The notes beneath the pieces are model-generated. The model saw only the letters and a list, made by a program, of their open reading frames with translations, searched no databases and had not been told where the DNA came from. Both the position numbers and the translations under genes were made by a program. Below are positions 23,274 to 33,214 of a stretch of DNA of 50,223 nucleotides, piece by piece; within the stretch, counting starts at the first letter, position 1, and every line of letters starts with the position of its first letter. The stretch comes from Chara braunii (Eukaryota; Streptophyta; Charophyceae; Charales; Characeae), in the NCBI GenBank assembly GCA_003427395.1, contig BFEA01000943.1, positions 63,443-113,665 of the forward strand, written 5' to 3'.

Positions 23274-23298
23274 AAGGCGCCTAAAAAAGAGGCGCCTT
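23274..23298 (+). other. Perfect 9-bp stem-loop after the nad4L fragment
   Basis: AAGGCGCCT (23274-23282) and AGGCGCCTT (23290-23298) are perfect inverted repeats around a 7-base A-rich loop. The position just after a mitochondrial frame suggests an organellar RNA 3'-end hairpin carried along, but that is inference. The GGCGCC core recurs in the 48-base repeats that begin at 23521. Confidence 0.7.
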
Positions 23299-23520
23299 AG
23301 ATTAGAGAAAGACGGTGTGACCGGTTGTATTCCGCTTTTGGGAGGCCGCATGGACGCACGTTTGTTTGGATTCAGGGTTTTAACGGTGAAAAATGCGGCC
23401 TCGTCGAGGCCCTGGTCGAGCGGGTTGGGCAAAAGGTTATGCTCGATCTCAGTAATTTTACATGGAATAGATCAATGAGGCGGCGACCTTCCTTTGTCTT
23501 CGGTCAAAGAGGAATGGATG

Positions 23521-23664
23521 GCGCCTCATCTAGTCAAAACTACGATAAGCCGACTACCTCGTAGGGTGGCGCCTCATCTAGTCAAAACTAGGATAAGCCG
23601 ACTACCTCGTAGGGTGGCGCCTCATCTAGTCAAAACTAGGATAAGCGGATTACCTTGTAGGCTA
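23521..23664 (+). repeat. Minisatellite, 48-base unit, 3 copies
   Basis: GCGCCTCATCTAGTCAAAAC starts at 23521, 23569 and 23617, exactly 48 bases apart. Units differ by a few substitutions. The unit length is a multiple of three, so the frame through it stays open for all three copies, giving a repeated peptide APHLVKTRISRLPRRV. Confidence 0.97.
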
Positions 23665-26200
23665 CCTTCTAAGCAACCTCGCATGGGCTTGAATTGTAGG
23701 GCTCATTGAATTTGATCGATATTATCTTTATATTATGATGATATTTGAATAGAGAGTCACATTGATGATATGCATGCACTGTAGTCACGAGGGCTATTTT
23801 TTTGTGTGTGTGTCCTCCTTTCAGCTATAGCCGTTTTTTGAATCGTGTCCAACGGGCTAGGATCATTTTGTGGGTTTTCATACTTGGTTGCGCCCAACCT
23901 AGTCGTCCAATGCCATTTCCTACGTAGGAGATCAGCACCCTAGAATATGAACAACGTTCGAGTTCAGACGGTGGTTTAACCACGTTTACCTATATTGCAG
24001 CGATCAACCAAATGCCCTCGGTTGACCTATCTCTACGACTGCATGTAAAAGCTTTCGTAAGTGGGTCAGTAGCTCGGTAGGGATACGCCCCTATCGGTAG
24101 GGAAGGCAAGTTGTGCCTTGCAGGAACCTGTCTTGTCGTAGGGGACCGCAAGAGGTACGACTGGCGTACCCGGCTACAACGGCGAGGAGACGACGTGACT
24201 TCGTCCGTCTCGGCAGTTGCGGGATTATGTGTTGTTCCCAAGTTCTCTAATTTCCTTACACTCTTGCACAACGTGATTGGGAGGCCTCTCGACTTTTCGT
24301 AAAAAAGGCGGGACCCGAGGAGCTCGACAACTTGTCTTGGCGAGCTGCATACGAAGTGGGCAGTTATAGAATCGAATGGAGAGATCAGATTCGTCAGTAT
24401 AGTGTTCTTATGACTTTGATAGTCTCGACCATGTCAACTAGTCCTTGTAGCCGCAAGGAATCAAGACAAGATTTCACATTAACATTGCATTATATATATG
24501 CATTCGGCCATGATTCATATCTTTGGTAGTTTCGATCTCCTCCTCCCATACAGGTTCATACACAACCTCTCGACTCTTTTACATGTATGCACGTCTTTCA
24601 AGTATTCACGACATCCACGATCCAGCCTTGACACACTCGTAAATATGGATTGCAGTATTCATTATATTTGAATATATTTTATATGAGCTAGGATTATCTA
24701 TTTTGTATCTAAGTTAAGATAGCAGTTTTTTTACTGTATACCTATTCATTGTGATATTTTTTTTTATTGAGTCAAAGCATTCACGACATCCACGATTCAA
24801 CCTTGATATATTCGACATCGACTTGAAGAGTCCAATGTGGATTCGTCAATGACGAGGATGGGTGACCCGACAGAGAAAGAAGTAATCAGAATCCCTTTGA
24901 AAGTTACAAAAGATGAACCGGGAAGCACATATTGCAGCTCTCAATGTCATCGTGAAGCCATCGTGATACTTGAAGCAGTGTATTCTCCAATATCCTTGGG
25001 GAAATGCCCAACGCGTTTTTGGTGCTGCCGATGTGTTTTCAATGGCTGCTCTACTCTTGAAAGGTGAGGTCTGCTTCTGCTATTTTCCTCTTATGTCGTT
25101 ACTACTGCAATTCCTACCGTCTTTGAAGTTTGGACATTTATTTTCTTGTTCATACATTCGCTATTGCGCAGCAGTTACTGCATTGCCTACGGTTGAAAAA
25201 TAATTAAAAAAGCAATTCTCTCGCTAGCGCCTTCGGTTCCCATATACGGTAGTTTGGCCCCGTACTCGGTTAATTTGACGTGTGGTGACGAGGTCTTGTG
25301 AGCCACGTTGGGCCCAGATTTTTCATAAATACCCAGTTCTTCGATGTGCCAATCCCCTTCACACAAAATCTCAACTCTGTCGCCCTAGGCCTTGTCCTTG
25401 GCGTTTGAAGAGGAACCTGTCGAGTATTGACACATTGTCCAGCTGTTGCACAAGGGCAAAGAGTGTCGATTTTGGTCATCTTTTATTTATTTTAGCTCCC
25501 CCTTTATCGTGCCTCTCATATACACGGCTTGACACACTGGTGTGGTTGAGCGGGAGCTGTCTATAAATGGGCCACGTGTGTTCTGTGGAAAGATGGCAAA
25601 CTAAAGTGAGAGGAGATAAACTAAGAGGAAATTTGTGAAGGAAAGCAAGCAAAAGTAAGGGGTGGCGAATAAGGAGGAGAGTATAGGGAAGACTCTACGA
25701 CCAGTCTGCCTTTCACGACAAATAGGACATCAATAGTAAGGATGTGGTGGACGACCCAGCCGGCCATTCTCACTACAACAATAAATCTCGAATTCGGGCT
25801 CTTTGCAGGCCCAAGGCAGTGAATTGTCGAGGGTGGCCAATCAAAAGTTTGTGAGACCAGACGCTTGTTAGAGCCATTCATGGGCCCATGGAAGGTCCAC
25901 GGTCACCTCAAAGGTTGTGATGTGGCTCATTGTTCGACAGTGATGGCGGGCTTGTACACCTTTGTTGCACGTCAATCGGTAGTTAGGTGTGGCACAAACC
26001 AAGAATCACAAAATTGAAGAGAAGTCACAATGCAGTGTAGTGGTAGTCGCAAACCAAGTGATATGACTCGTTTGACTTTGAACTCAAACTATGCACTCAT
26101 CATGCAATAGTGAAATAGATGCCAAGTCTTTGATCTCTCCTTTGGAAGCTGGATAGGAGAGGGCGGATATGTGGGGAAGGGAATAAGAAGAATCTCTTTG
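23665..26200. other. About 2.5 kb without a recognised gene
   Basis: Parts near 24000-24500 may still be mitochondrial by composition, but no gene was recognised. ATTCACGACATCCACGAT occurs at about 24604 and 24779. A TATAAAT word followed by CACGTG lies at about 25562-25577, without a gene behind it. Confidence 0.3.

Positions 26201-26203
<3 letters not shown>

Positions 26204-26266
<63 letters not shown>
26204..26266 (+). repeat. (CT)n microsatellite
   Basis: An uninterrupted CT run of about 63 bases. Confidence 0.98.
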
Positions 26267-26268
<2 letters not shown>

Positions 26269-26633
26269 CCTTCCTCTCCCCTACCTCCCTTCTCTCCCTC
26301 TCTCTCTGTGAGATAGTGACAGGTGAAAGGTGTTGTTTTGAGCTGCAGTCGGTTACAGGGTGGAGGTCGACAATAGTGTGCTCTACTCCCTACTCCAATG
26401 TCGGTGCAAACCTCCCTCTGGCTGTTCTCTCCGTTCCCCTATAACTAACGGTATTAGTGCTGGAACACATCGCCATTGTCCAACTGCTTGCCGCCGAAGT
26501 GCATGAGCACCAGATTTGTGTATCGACTTCTTGTCGCTGGATAGTTAAATCACAATAGGTTTTACTGATTGTCACGCTAGGTTTTGCCGATTGTGCTACT
26601 TCGCTGAGTTTAGGATTGTCGTCGTCTTGTCTA

Positions 26634-26936
26634 TCAGCCCAGGCCCAAAGCGGGCACATTGGGTCTGAATCGGACGCCCAAGGCTACTTGCAGATGCAGT
26701 GAGTATCCTTGGACGTGTCCGAAGTAGATAGAGCTGGACCAGGTGCTATTGAATGAGCAGAAGGTCCAGCCCAATGCAAATGAAAGTCTTGGCTTAAAAA
26801 AAGACATGCTGATCGCTAGATGGAGTGATGTACTGTATGCCAACTCGATATAAAGTTGCCACTGAACCCAATCCTTCTTATAGAGAAGGATGAGAGTGTC
26901 AAGCATGATATTCCAGAAGACTAGAAGCCACTCCAA
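26634..26936 (-). pseudogene. Ty3/gypsy integrase remnant (C-terminal part of the core)
   Basis: The minus-strand frame reads KKDWVQWQLYIELAYSTSLH followed by LAISMSFFKPRL. This matches the Ty3/gypsy integrase stretch W...L...E.AYN...H.A...SPFEA that carries the third catalytic Glu. Here the E of ELAYSTS is present and SPFEA has decayed to SFFKP. Only this block is recognisable on this strand. The enzyme would insert element cDNA into the genome. The piece lies about 100 bases from an oppositely oriented integrase piece. Confidence 0.75.
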
Positions 26937-27024
26937 GCTAGCGAATCACCTCCATTGGTTGGGCTTTCTAAAAATTGTCACAAATCTGCAAGTGGAGCAA
27001 TCCATGCAACAATCACCCATTTTG

Positions 27025-27245
27025 ATGATTTTGACCCCTATGGATTTTACTTCAGCCACACGCTTCCTTTGCGACAGACATCCCAGTCCCATTTCCCTGT
27101 GATCCATTTGGCTATGGCAATAATTTCACAATTGTCGACCGTCTAACCAAGTTTGTTCATCTCATTTCGTGCAACCCTCGCACCAAAGACCCTGAATTGG
27201 GTAATTTTCATGCAGGTTGGATATGTCACAAGGGATTTCCCACGG
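27025..27245 (+). pseudogene. Ty3/gypsy integrase remnant (N-terminal part of the core)
   Basis: On the plus strand PMDFT lies near 27045, in the position of the first catalytic Asp (MDFI..LP). A break and then the in-frame block GYGNNFTIVDRLTKFVHLIS from about 27105 follow; VDRLTKFAHFI is the hallmark of the integrase core. After it come PELGNFHAG and HKGFPT, resembling the H(G)LP stretch. A stop near 27110 in one frame and frame changes show the copy is dead. It is opposite in orientation to the minus-strand integrase piece at 26634-26936, so at least two insertions or an inversion are involved. Confidence 0.75.
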
Positions 27246-27299
27246 AAAGCCGCCTTCTTTGTAAATAATGGCCGTGAGGTAAGCAAGTATGTCCTTCCT

Positions 27300-27500
27300 A
27301 TGCAAATGAAGCTTTAGAAACCAATCTTGGGTATGGCCTTGAAGCTGGCATTTTTTAGAGATGAGGACTCATTGTAAAGATTGCCAAAGTTGGTGTTGGC
27401 TAGTTAGTGTTACGGTTGATCCTCGTTGATTGCAAAGGAGTGATAGATTGTTGCACAGATGTTGGGATGCTAAGACAAGGTGCTGGATTTCAAAGTCAAT
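27300..27500 (+). repeat. Dispersed repeat, copy 1 (pair with 29120-29325)
   Basis: Ordered shared words: GGGTATGG.CT, AGAGATGAG, CAAAGGAGTGAT, and TGGGATG.T.AGACAAGGTG. The order and spacing match 29120-29325. Confidence 0.7.
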
Positions 27501-28263
27501 GTAGGCCATCTAGCTCCCATGGTCCTGTTGATCGAGTCATGTGCCTTCGACTTTGAAGGAGAAAGTGTGCACAATGATCAAGGATCATGGGAAATCCTAG
27601 GAGCTGAAGCAAAATTGTTAAACCACGAGTACCTCGCCTATCTATTCATGCAGAGCCCATCTTTACATGTTCTAGCGAATGATTGTCTCGTTTTGCACAT
27701 TAGGAGATCAGTGGAGGGAGGCCAGTAGACCACCAGTACTCACAGTAGAGCCTTTGCTTTTTTTTTTTCTTTTCTGCTTAGCCTTATCTTAAAAGCTTTG
27801 AATGTGATTGCCTTTATACTCGTCCATACTTGAGATGAAAGTGTGTCCAGATTTGGAAGAATCTGACAGTAATCATGTCCAGAAAGTTTCATTCAAGTTC
27901 GTGAGAGGCGGGCTCTGAGGGGAAGTTATTTCCCCGTTTGTTTCTTTTGCCCGCCACATCTTGTTTTTTTAATCTTTCCTCGTCACTTCCGAGGTCTTGT
28001 TTTTATTTGTTTTTTATCTTCCATGTCCTGCAATCGTGCATGTGGTGGTCCATTTGCACTTTTTTGTTGGGCCCAATGGCTTCCTCCCCCATCGCACTAC
28101 CAAGCCTACCCCGACCCTCGGAGAATGTGGCCGCTAACGACCCGCAACTCTGTTTTTCGGGCGGGGAAATGTATTGGTGTTTTAAAGGTTGGTTGTGTGG
28201 TTGCACCACTTGCAAATTACATGACTCGTGATATTGCATCTTTTTTTAGTTCAAGCGTTAGAA

Positions 28264-28560
28264 TCATCGTTGGAGTCTAGCAATCGTGTGATTGATGTTG
28301 GGGTGGATTGTGACCTTGCAATCTTGGTACTCACCAAGTAGCCTTGTTGGCGAAGGACGACTGTGTGACATGCACGTCCTTGTTTGTGCAAATGTAGGGA
28401 GTCGAGCAATCGTGTGATTGATGTTGGGGTGGGTGACCTTGTAATCTTGGTACTCGCCAAGTAGTCTTGTTGGCGAAGGACGACTGTGTGACATGCACGT
28501 CTTTGTTCGTGCAAATGTAGTAGAAAGTTATCCTGGCTATGGCCTAAAAGTTGGTGCAAA
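28264..28560 (+). repeat. Tandem duplication, period 126, with diverged outliers
   Basis: AGCAATCGTGTGATTGATGT begins at 28279 and 28405. Each copy continues with CTTGGTACTC.CCAAGTAG and GGCGAAGGACGACTGTGTGA. Diverged copies of the same module lie at about 28672-28775 and 29030-29120 (GTGATTGTGTGGTTGACA; ACCATGGTACCCACCA; GAAGGCTGTGAGG). Confidence 0.9.
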
Positions 28561-29119
28561 TGTAGTAGAAAGCCATCCAGGCGATTTTTTTTTTGACAGG
28601 TCGGTGAATTTGGGGTTGGAGGCTTGGATATTGTGACCTAACCTAAGCCCAACTAGAAAAAAGCATTGGTGGGGTTGAGTGATTGTGTGGTTGACATTGA
28701 GGTGGGTTGTGTGTCCACAACCATGGTACCCACCATGTAGCCTTGTTTAGCAAATGAAGGCTGTGAGGCATGCAAAGCTGGTTCGATTTACCAGGCATGT
28801 GCCTGATTCCAAAGCTGGTTAGGGTCCAACTTGAAATGGTGTTGTTGATTGAGTCACCAGAGGACTGTTGCCCTCGCTGTCTCGAGCAAACGCTAGGAGT
28901 ACCTTCTTTCTACGGGCTTGAAGTTGGTGGTTTGGGAGATAGACTTTTTCTTTGGCAGGTCGTGCAAGTTGGGGTTGGAGGCTTGGGAGTCGTAAGCTAG
29001 CCTAAGCAAAACCAGAAAAACCATGAGTGGGATTGAGTGATAATGTGGTTGACACTAAGGTCAACCGTGGTACCCACCAAGCGGTCTTGTTTGGGAATGA
29101 AGGCTGTGAGGAATGCAGA

Positions 29120-29325
29120 TCGCGCCCTGGCAATGTAGTAGAAACCCATCTAGGGTATGGTCTCAGAGCCAGCTCTTGGAGAGATGAGAGTTCATCATGA
29201 AGGTTGCTGAAGGTGGGGTTGGAGTTGTAAGCTAACCCAAAATGTTGTTTTGGATTATTGTAAAGTGCAAAGGAGTGATGGACTGCAACATGAAGTATGG
29301 GATGTTTAGACAAGGTGTTGGAAAG
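29120..29325 (+). repeat. Dispersed repeat, copy 2 (pair with 27300-27500)
   Basis: Collinear with 27300-27500, ending in ATGGGATGTTTAGACAAGG. With the 28264-29120 module it suggests one long retroelement-related sequence present twice. Confidence 0.7.
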
Positions 29326-29600
29326 TTGGCCAGGCATGGGCTTGATTCCCATGTCCGACTTACGAGGCATGTGCCTCATTCCAAATCTGGTTGGAATCCA
29401 GCTTGATATGGTGCTGGTGATTACCAGACGAGGAACTGTTGCCCACGCTTTCCTTGTGCCATCGATTGAATGTTGGAGGGGGGGGGCGCATTTCCTGCTG
29501 AAACAGTTGACAAGATAGTGGTTCTATTTGTCACACTGCTCCAGCATTGTGGCTTGCTTGACCAATGAGTCAGAAATGCGCAAAACAAGGGCTTCCAGCA

Positions 29601-29860
29601 TCATTGCCACAACACCCTAAAAGGTGAGCGTGCTTCCTCTTTGAAGTTGAAAGGCGAGTGTTTGCATTGAAGTTGTGTTAAGGGCACAACGATTATGGCA
29701 TAATGGTGGATGAAGCGCCAGTAGTATGTTGCCAATCCCAGAAATGACCAGACCTCCATGACATTGGCAGGTTCATGCCCATCCTTAACATCCTGAATAT
29801 TATATGCAACTGATGAATGTTTGTGGCTTGTCGGAAAGGCCCAAGTACTACTGTTGATAA
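29601..29860 (-). pseudogene. Ty3/gypsy polyprotein remnant (RT end / RNase H start)
   Basis: The minus-strand frame reads EVWSFLGLATYYWRFIHHYA followed by IIVVPLTQLQCK and PFNFKEEA. It matches the Ty3/gypsy sequence VRSFLGLANYYRRFI...APLT.L.....F.W..E, which joins RT to RNase H. Frame is open through this block. The companion RT active-site block lies about 1 kb upstream on the same strand (30870-31032), far more than the usual 200-odd bases, so something has been inserted or duplicated between them. Confidence 0.85.
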
Positions 29861-29904
29861 TAACAAGCATAAAGAGATTAAGAAACATAACAAAAATAAT
29901 TGCA

Positions 29905-30415
29905 TTTCTCACAGTTTGCCTTGTACTTGGCCTACGGGAAGCCTGTCCCTGGGCCGGTATGGTCCGGAAGCCATAAAAGTACCTCAATATCTACATTTCA
30001 AGGATATGGATTGGTATCTGGACTACATTGTCAGGGACAACTTGTTTGGGCCCTCTGTTTTCAGGAGGCCCGCTGTTTTTACAAGCGCGAAGCCTGGAGA
30101 CCACATTTATCCTGTCGGTGCCATTCTTTTGTTCATTCAAGAAACATGGCTCCTACCTCGAACTTCTCACTAACACAGACAACAACTGTAGACTACACAT
30201 GGAAGGAGCCAAGGGGGTGATGGTGAGTATCAAAAAGTTTGCGGGATACGGCGTGAACATGATTCACTGCAGTCACTTTCGTGGCCTGTACAGCGCAAAA
30301 AGCAGGCCAGCTCCACCTGCGGCAGATTACCAGGATATCGCCCTGATGTTAAAGAAAGATCGGTTGGTTGTTCCGCGAGATTATTTTTTTTGGGTTTTGC
30401 CGGCCAGTGCGGGGT
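29905..30415 (+). other. Unrecognised coding-like segment in two frames
   Basis: From about 29940 one plus-strand frame reads RYGPEAIKVPQYLHFKDMDW followed by YLDYIVRDNLFGPSVFRRPA, then HIYPVGAILLFIQETW. Near 30150 the reading appears to shift by one frame and continue KHGSYLELLTNTDNN and, further on, KKFAGYGVNMIHCSHFRGLY. The aromatic and charged residue content looks like real protein rather than a chance frame. I do not recognise the family. It lies antisense to, and between, the two Ty3/gypsy blocks, so it may be a separate inserted element or a captured gene piece. Confidence 0.35.
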
Positions 30416-30681
30416 AGTGTGGTTTAGCTCAAGAGACCCCATCGTTGAAGAGGGAGCACGGGAGTACCCATGGAGGATGTGCATCGTCGCTTGGCTGACC
30501 TTCCAGCTTGTCGGTGGGGGGAAGTTTGACTGGAAAGGCATGCGGGATGAAGGTTGAGGGACAGGCAGGGATGAGTAAAGTGCAAGTCACTACTGTCGGA
30601 CCGGAGGGTAAGGGGGCGGGCAGGAGTCAGGTGCAGGGCACGGAGGTTGGACGGGTCCAGCTTTGGGTATTGCGGTTGTCC

Positions 30682-31032
30682 CTAGTCCTTTTGAGGGCAC
30701 GGCTGGCGATCCTGTGGTTTTCCTGCGTTCTGCAGGAGCTGGAACTCACCAGGCTGGCACACATACAACAATAAATGGTGTGTCCAATAGGTAGTGGATC
30801 TGCTCCAAATGTGTCCGTGTCCAGTGCCTGGGTGTAAGACAAGTGCCTGGGTGTAGACTAGAATGTCATCCGAGTATATACAAAGGCGAATCCATCTATC
30901 ATGGCGTGGAACTTGGTAGTAGTTGCAGCATGCACTTGACACGAGTTTTAGGAATTCGCTGTGAGAGAAAAGTGCGCACCCACCAAAATTCCGATTGCAA
31001 AGAGAGATTTTTAACGTGTGCCAATCAGTCAA
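30682..31032 (-). pseudogene. Ty3/gypsy reverse transcriptase remnant with active-site box
   Basis: The minus-strand frame contains RWIRLCIYSDDILVYTQAL, where YSDD is the YxDD catalytic box and ILVY the usual continuation. Upstream in frame FLKLVSSAC stands in the place of FQ.LMN..F. Just after the box a short tandem duplication of a TGCCTGGGTGTA word (plus strand, about 30826-30861) disturbs the reading frame. The following text is then scattered over frames. The piece is a dead copy. Confidence 0.8.
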
Positions 31033-31050
31033 TCAATCAATCAATCAATC
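31022..31050 (+). repeat. (AATC)n short repeat
   Basis: About seven CAAT/AATC units in a row. Confidence 0.85.
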
Positions 31051-31059
31051 AGACATTAG

Positions 31060-31724
31060 AGGTTGCTCCTATAATGCTTGTCAACTCATAGGCATTGTGC
31101 AAAGCTGAAAACCACCTAAGGTGAAGAGAAACCACAACGCAGTGGATGTCCAGGAACAATCGGTAGGACTCATATGACTCGGAATTCAGATAATGCACAC
31201 GTCATCAAGTAGCAAGCAGGGAGACACACAGGGGGCGACTTCCGAAGTTGACTTGCGTTTAGCTAATTTGAGCTTATTTACCAACTCTGCTGCGAGCCTC
31301 CAGAGGCTTGCTAGAGGCCTTCGCCGGCCCTTGCAAGAGTTGAGCCTCTTAGAATAATCTAGAGTATTGTATTAGACGTCCCTAAGCAGTGTTGCAGTTC
31401 AACGAATTGAACCCTCCACGAAGAAGTCGAAACTGGCGCACTGAACAGCCATTGGCCCTAACCACCGAGGTGCCAGAGAACTTCCTATTGTGGTATTTTT
31501 TGTAGTCTTCTGAATTTGTTTGCACATCACACAGATAGGGACACAGCCTCTGATTGATGTGGGTGAACAAGAAACACAACTGGGCATGCAGTCCTACACA
31601 ATAGTTGAAATGCAATTGTCTCTGCATACAGTGTTGAGTCTGAATGTGGGAGTAATCTCCTTGAAAGTCTCCAAACCGCTGATCTGTCTCGAAAGCCAGA
31701 CTGGAGAACGTGGATATGGAGCGG

Positions 31725-31725
<1 letters not shown>
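31060..31725. other. No gene recognised
   Basis: No coding, RNA or repeat signal was identified apart from the adjoining microsatellites. Confidence 0.35.
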
Positions 31726-31727
<2 letters not shown>

Positions 31728-31775
<48 letters not shown>

Positions 31776-31776
31776 N

Positions 31777-31853
<77 letters not shown>
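31728..31853 (+). repeat. (CT)n microsatellite with an ambiguous base, then GC-alternating tract
   Basis: A CT run of about 126 bases holds one N at 31776, so its length is not reliable. It is followed at 31853-31878 by alternating GC/TGCG sequence. Long Arg-Glu open frames across it are artefacts of the repeat. Confidence 0.97.
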
Positions 31854-31854
<1 letters not shown>

Positions 31855-31879
31855 CGTGCGCGCGTGCGCGCGCGCGCTG

Positions 31880-32318
31880 ATGCGGGCCCTGTAATTGTTG
31901 AGTGGAGATGGACAGCACGAGCTCCCAAGGTATGGTTAAGGCCTCTTTTGCCCGAACGCCGCTGCAGTCCTGCCTCTCCTTTTTTAGGGCACTACTATAG
32001 CACTGCTAGGGCCAAACTGTTATACTGCTCTCCAGCAGCCTGGCAACAAAGTGTGGGGACAACTTCGCAGCTAGCTGCCCAGTGCTGCCTAGCCGGTTAT
32101 GGTCCTGCTGTGCTCAATCCAGCACTGTCCAATCTACTCTCCGATCGGCAGCTCTGGATGATCAGCAGCTCTGGATGGAGGCCGAAATCCTGGTCTATGG
32201 GCCCATCCAAAAAATGGGTAGCATGGGTTTCGACCAGATGTCTGGGCCAACTTTCTGAGCTGGTCTAAAAGAGAGTGGCTGGACCAGGCACCAACAAAAC
32301 CTCCAGCCGAATGCGGCA
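31880..32318. other. GC-richer spacer, no gene recognised
   Basis: CAGCTCTGGATG is repeated at about 32150 and 32166. Nothing else was identified. Confidence 0.35.
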
Positions 32319-32322
32319 AAAG

Positions 32323-32393
32323 TCTGATAGAGTAATTGGTAACCCGTCAGGCTCGTAACCTGAATGTTGTAGGTTCAAATCCTTCTCCCACCA
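32323..32393 (+). tRNA. tRNA-Met-like pseudogene, organellar type
   Basis: TAGAGTAATTGGTAAC forms the D-arm region. CAGG-CTCGTAA-CCTG (32347-32361) forms a 4-bp anticodon stem with a 7-base loop, and GTAGGTTCAAATCC gives a near-normal T-arm. The sequence resembles plant organellar initiator-type tRNA-Met, but the loop reads CGT where CAT is expected. The 5' acceptor strand does not pair with the 3' strand TCTCCCACC. It is therefore a broken copy, or a changed one. It ends only about 15 bases before the artefactual duplication at 32409. Confidence 0.65.
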
Positions 32394-32408
32394 ATCTTCC
32401 ACCAATCT

Positions 32409-32603
32409 GTACCGAGTGGAGAGTTGTTCTAACTAATCGTTCTGATAGATTCGATATAGATAAGTCGACCGACGCACGGCATGCCCTGTCTCTTATACAC
32501 ATCTAGATGTGTATAAGAGACAGGTACCGAGTGGAGAGTTGTTCTAACTAATCGTTCTGATAGATTCGATATAGATAAGTCGACCGACGCACGGCATGCC
32601 CTG
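32409..32603 (+). other. Assembly artefact: Nextera mate-pair junction adapter inside an 80-base duplication
   Basis: 32486-32504 reads CTGTCTCTTATACACATCT and 32505-32523 is its exact reverse complement. These are the Tn5 mosaic-end sequences, joined as in the circularisation junction of Nextera mate-pair libraries. The 80 bases before (32409-32488) recur identically after (32524-32603). The whole is best explained as an untrimmed adapter read assembled into the genome, not a transposon. The minus-strand peptide SYTHLDVYKRQ produced here is a known contaminant signature. Confidence 0.98.
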
Positions 32604-32611
32604 ACTGACGG

Positions 32612-32975
32612 GCGGCACAAACGGCCTGAACTGTGTAAACCATTCTACCACTGATCCCAACAGAAACTTGTGCTTGTTGGTATCTGAGACATCTTGGAAT
32701 AGACACAAATCTGAGAAGCAAGGCAAAGCTCGAAAAAACGAGAGAACAGACATGAAAACGCGCTATTTGAAAGAAAAAAGAGCCAATTACTGCAGCACAA
32801 ATGGCCTTACCTGTGTGAACCAGTCGACCACCGATCCCAAAAGAAACTTGTGCTTGTCGGTATCTGCGACATCTTGGAATAGACAAAAATCTGAGAAGCG
32901 AGGCATTGCTAAAAAAAAATGAGAGAACAGAAATGATGACACAAGCTATTTGAAAGAAAAAAGAGCCAATTACTG
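32612..32975 (+). repeat. Tandem duplication, period about 181
   Basis: GCACAAACGGCC (about 32613) and GCACAAATGGCC (about 32796) start two units. GATCCCAA recurs at 32653 and 32833, CATCTTGGAATAGACA follows in both, and both end in GAAAGAAAAAAGAGCCAATT. Divergence is about one base in twelve. Confidence 0.92.
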
Positions 32976-33214
32976 AAATATGGACGGTGGCCCTGAGGCT
33001 GTCCAAAGTCCACGTCATGCAGACATAGGGCGGGCCCGGAAAGGAATTGCGTTGGGGACTGGTGCATGCCAAGCCTTCTGGGGTCTCAATTATTTTCCCG
33101 AGAAAAAAGAATGGTTGCACATATGGCTGTGATAAGAGCAGTGGTGGGATGGTACTGCTGGAGTTGTGGTCACAATAATTTTACAGTGGATGGGACGATG
33201 TCATTGCCACCACT

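Noticed and set aside
24837-25067. Frame with REAIVILEAVYSPI, considered as a group II intron reverse transcriptase piece
   Set aside because: Only a few residues resemble that family and no second motif supports it.
25505-25580. TATAAAT word with a CACGTG word nearby, promoter-like
   Set aside because: No gene or transcript signal follows; such words are common by chance and it was not listed as a promoter.
31382-31928. Long open frames rich in Arg-Glu on the minus strand and Ser-Leu on the plus strand
   Set aside because: They are translations of the (CT)n microsatellite and carry an ambiguous residue at the N; not a protein.
32486-32523. Perfect 38-base palindrome that could be read as a transposon end or hairpin terminator
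   Set aside because: It is exactly two Tn5 mosaic ends as used in library preparation, inside an artificial 80-base duplication.
32429-32620. Minus-strand peptide containing SYTHLDVYKRQ
   Set aside because: It is the translation of the Nextera junction adapter, a known database contaminant, not a gene.
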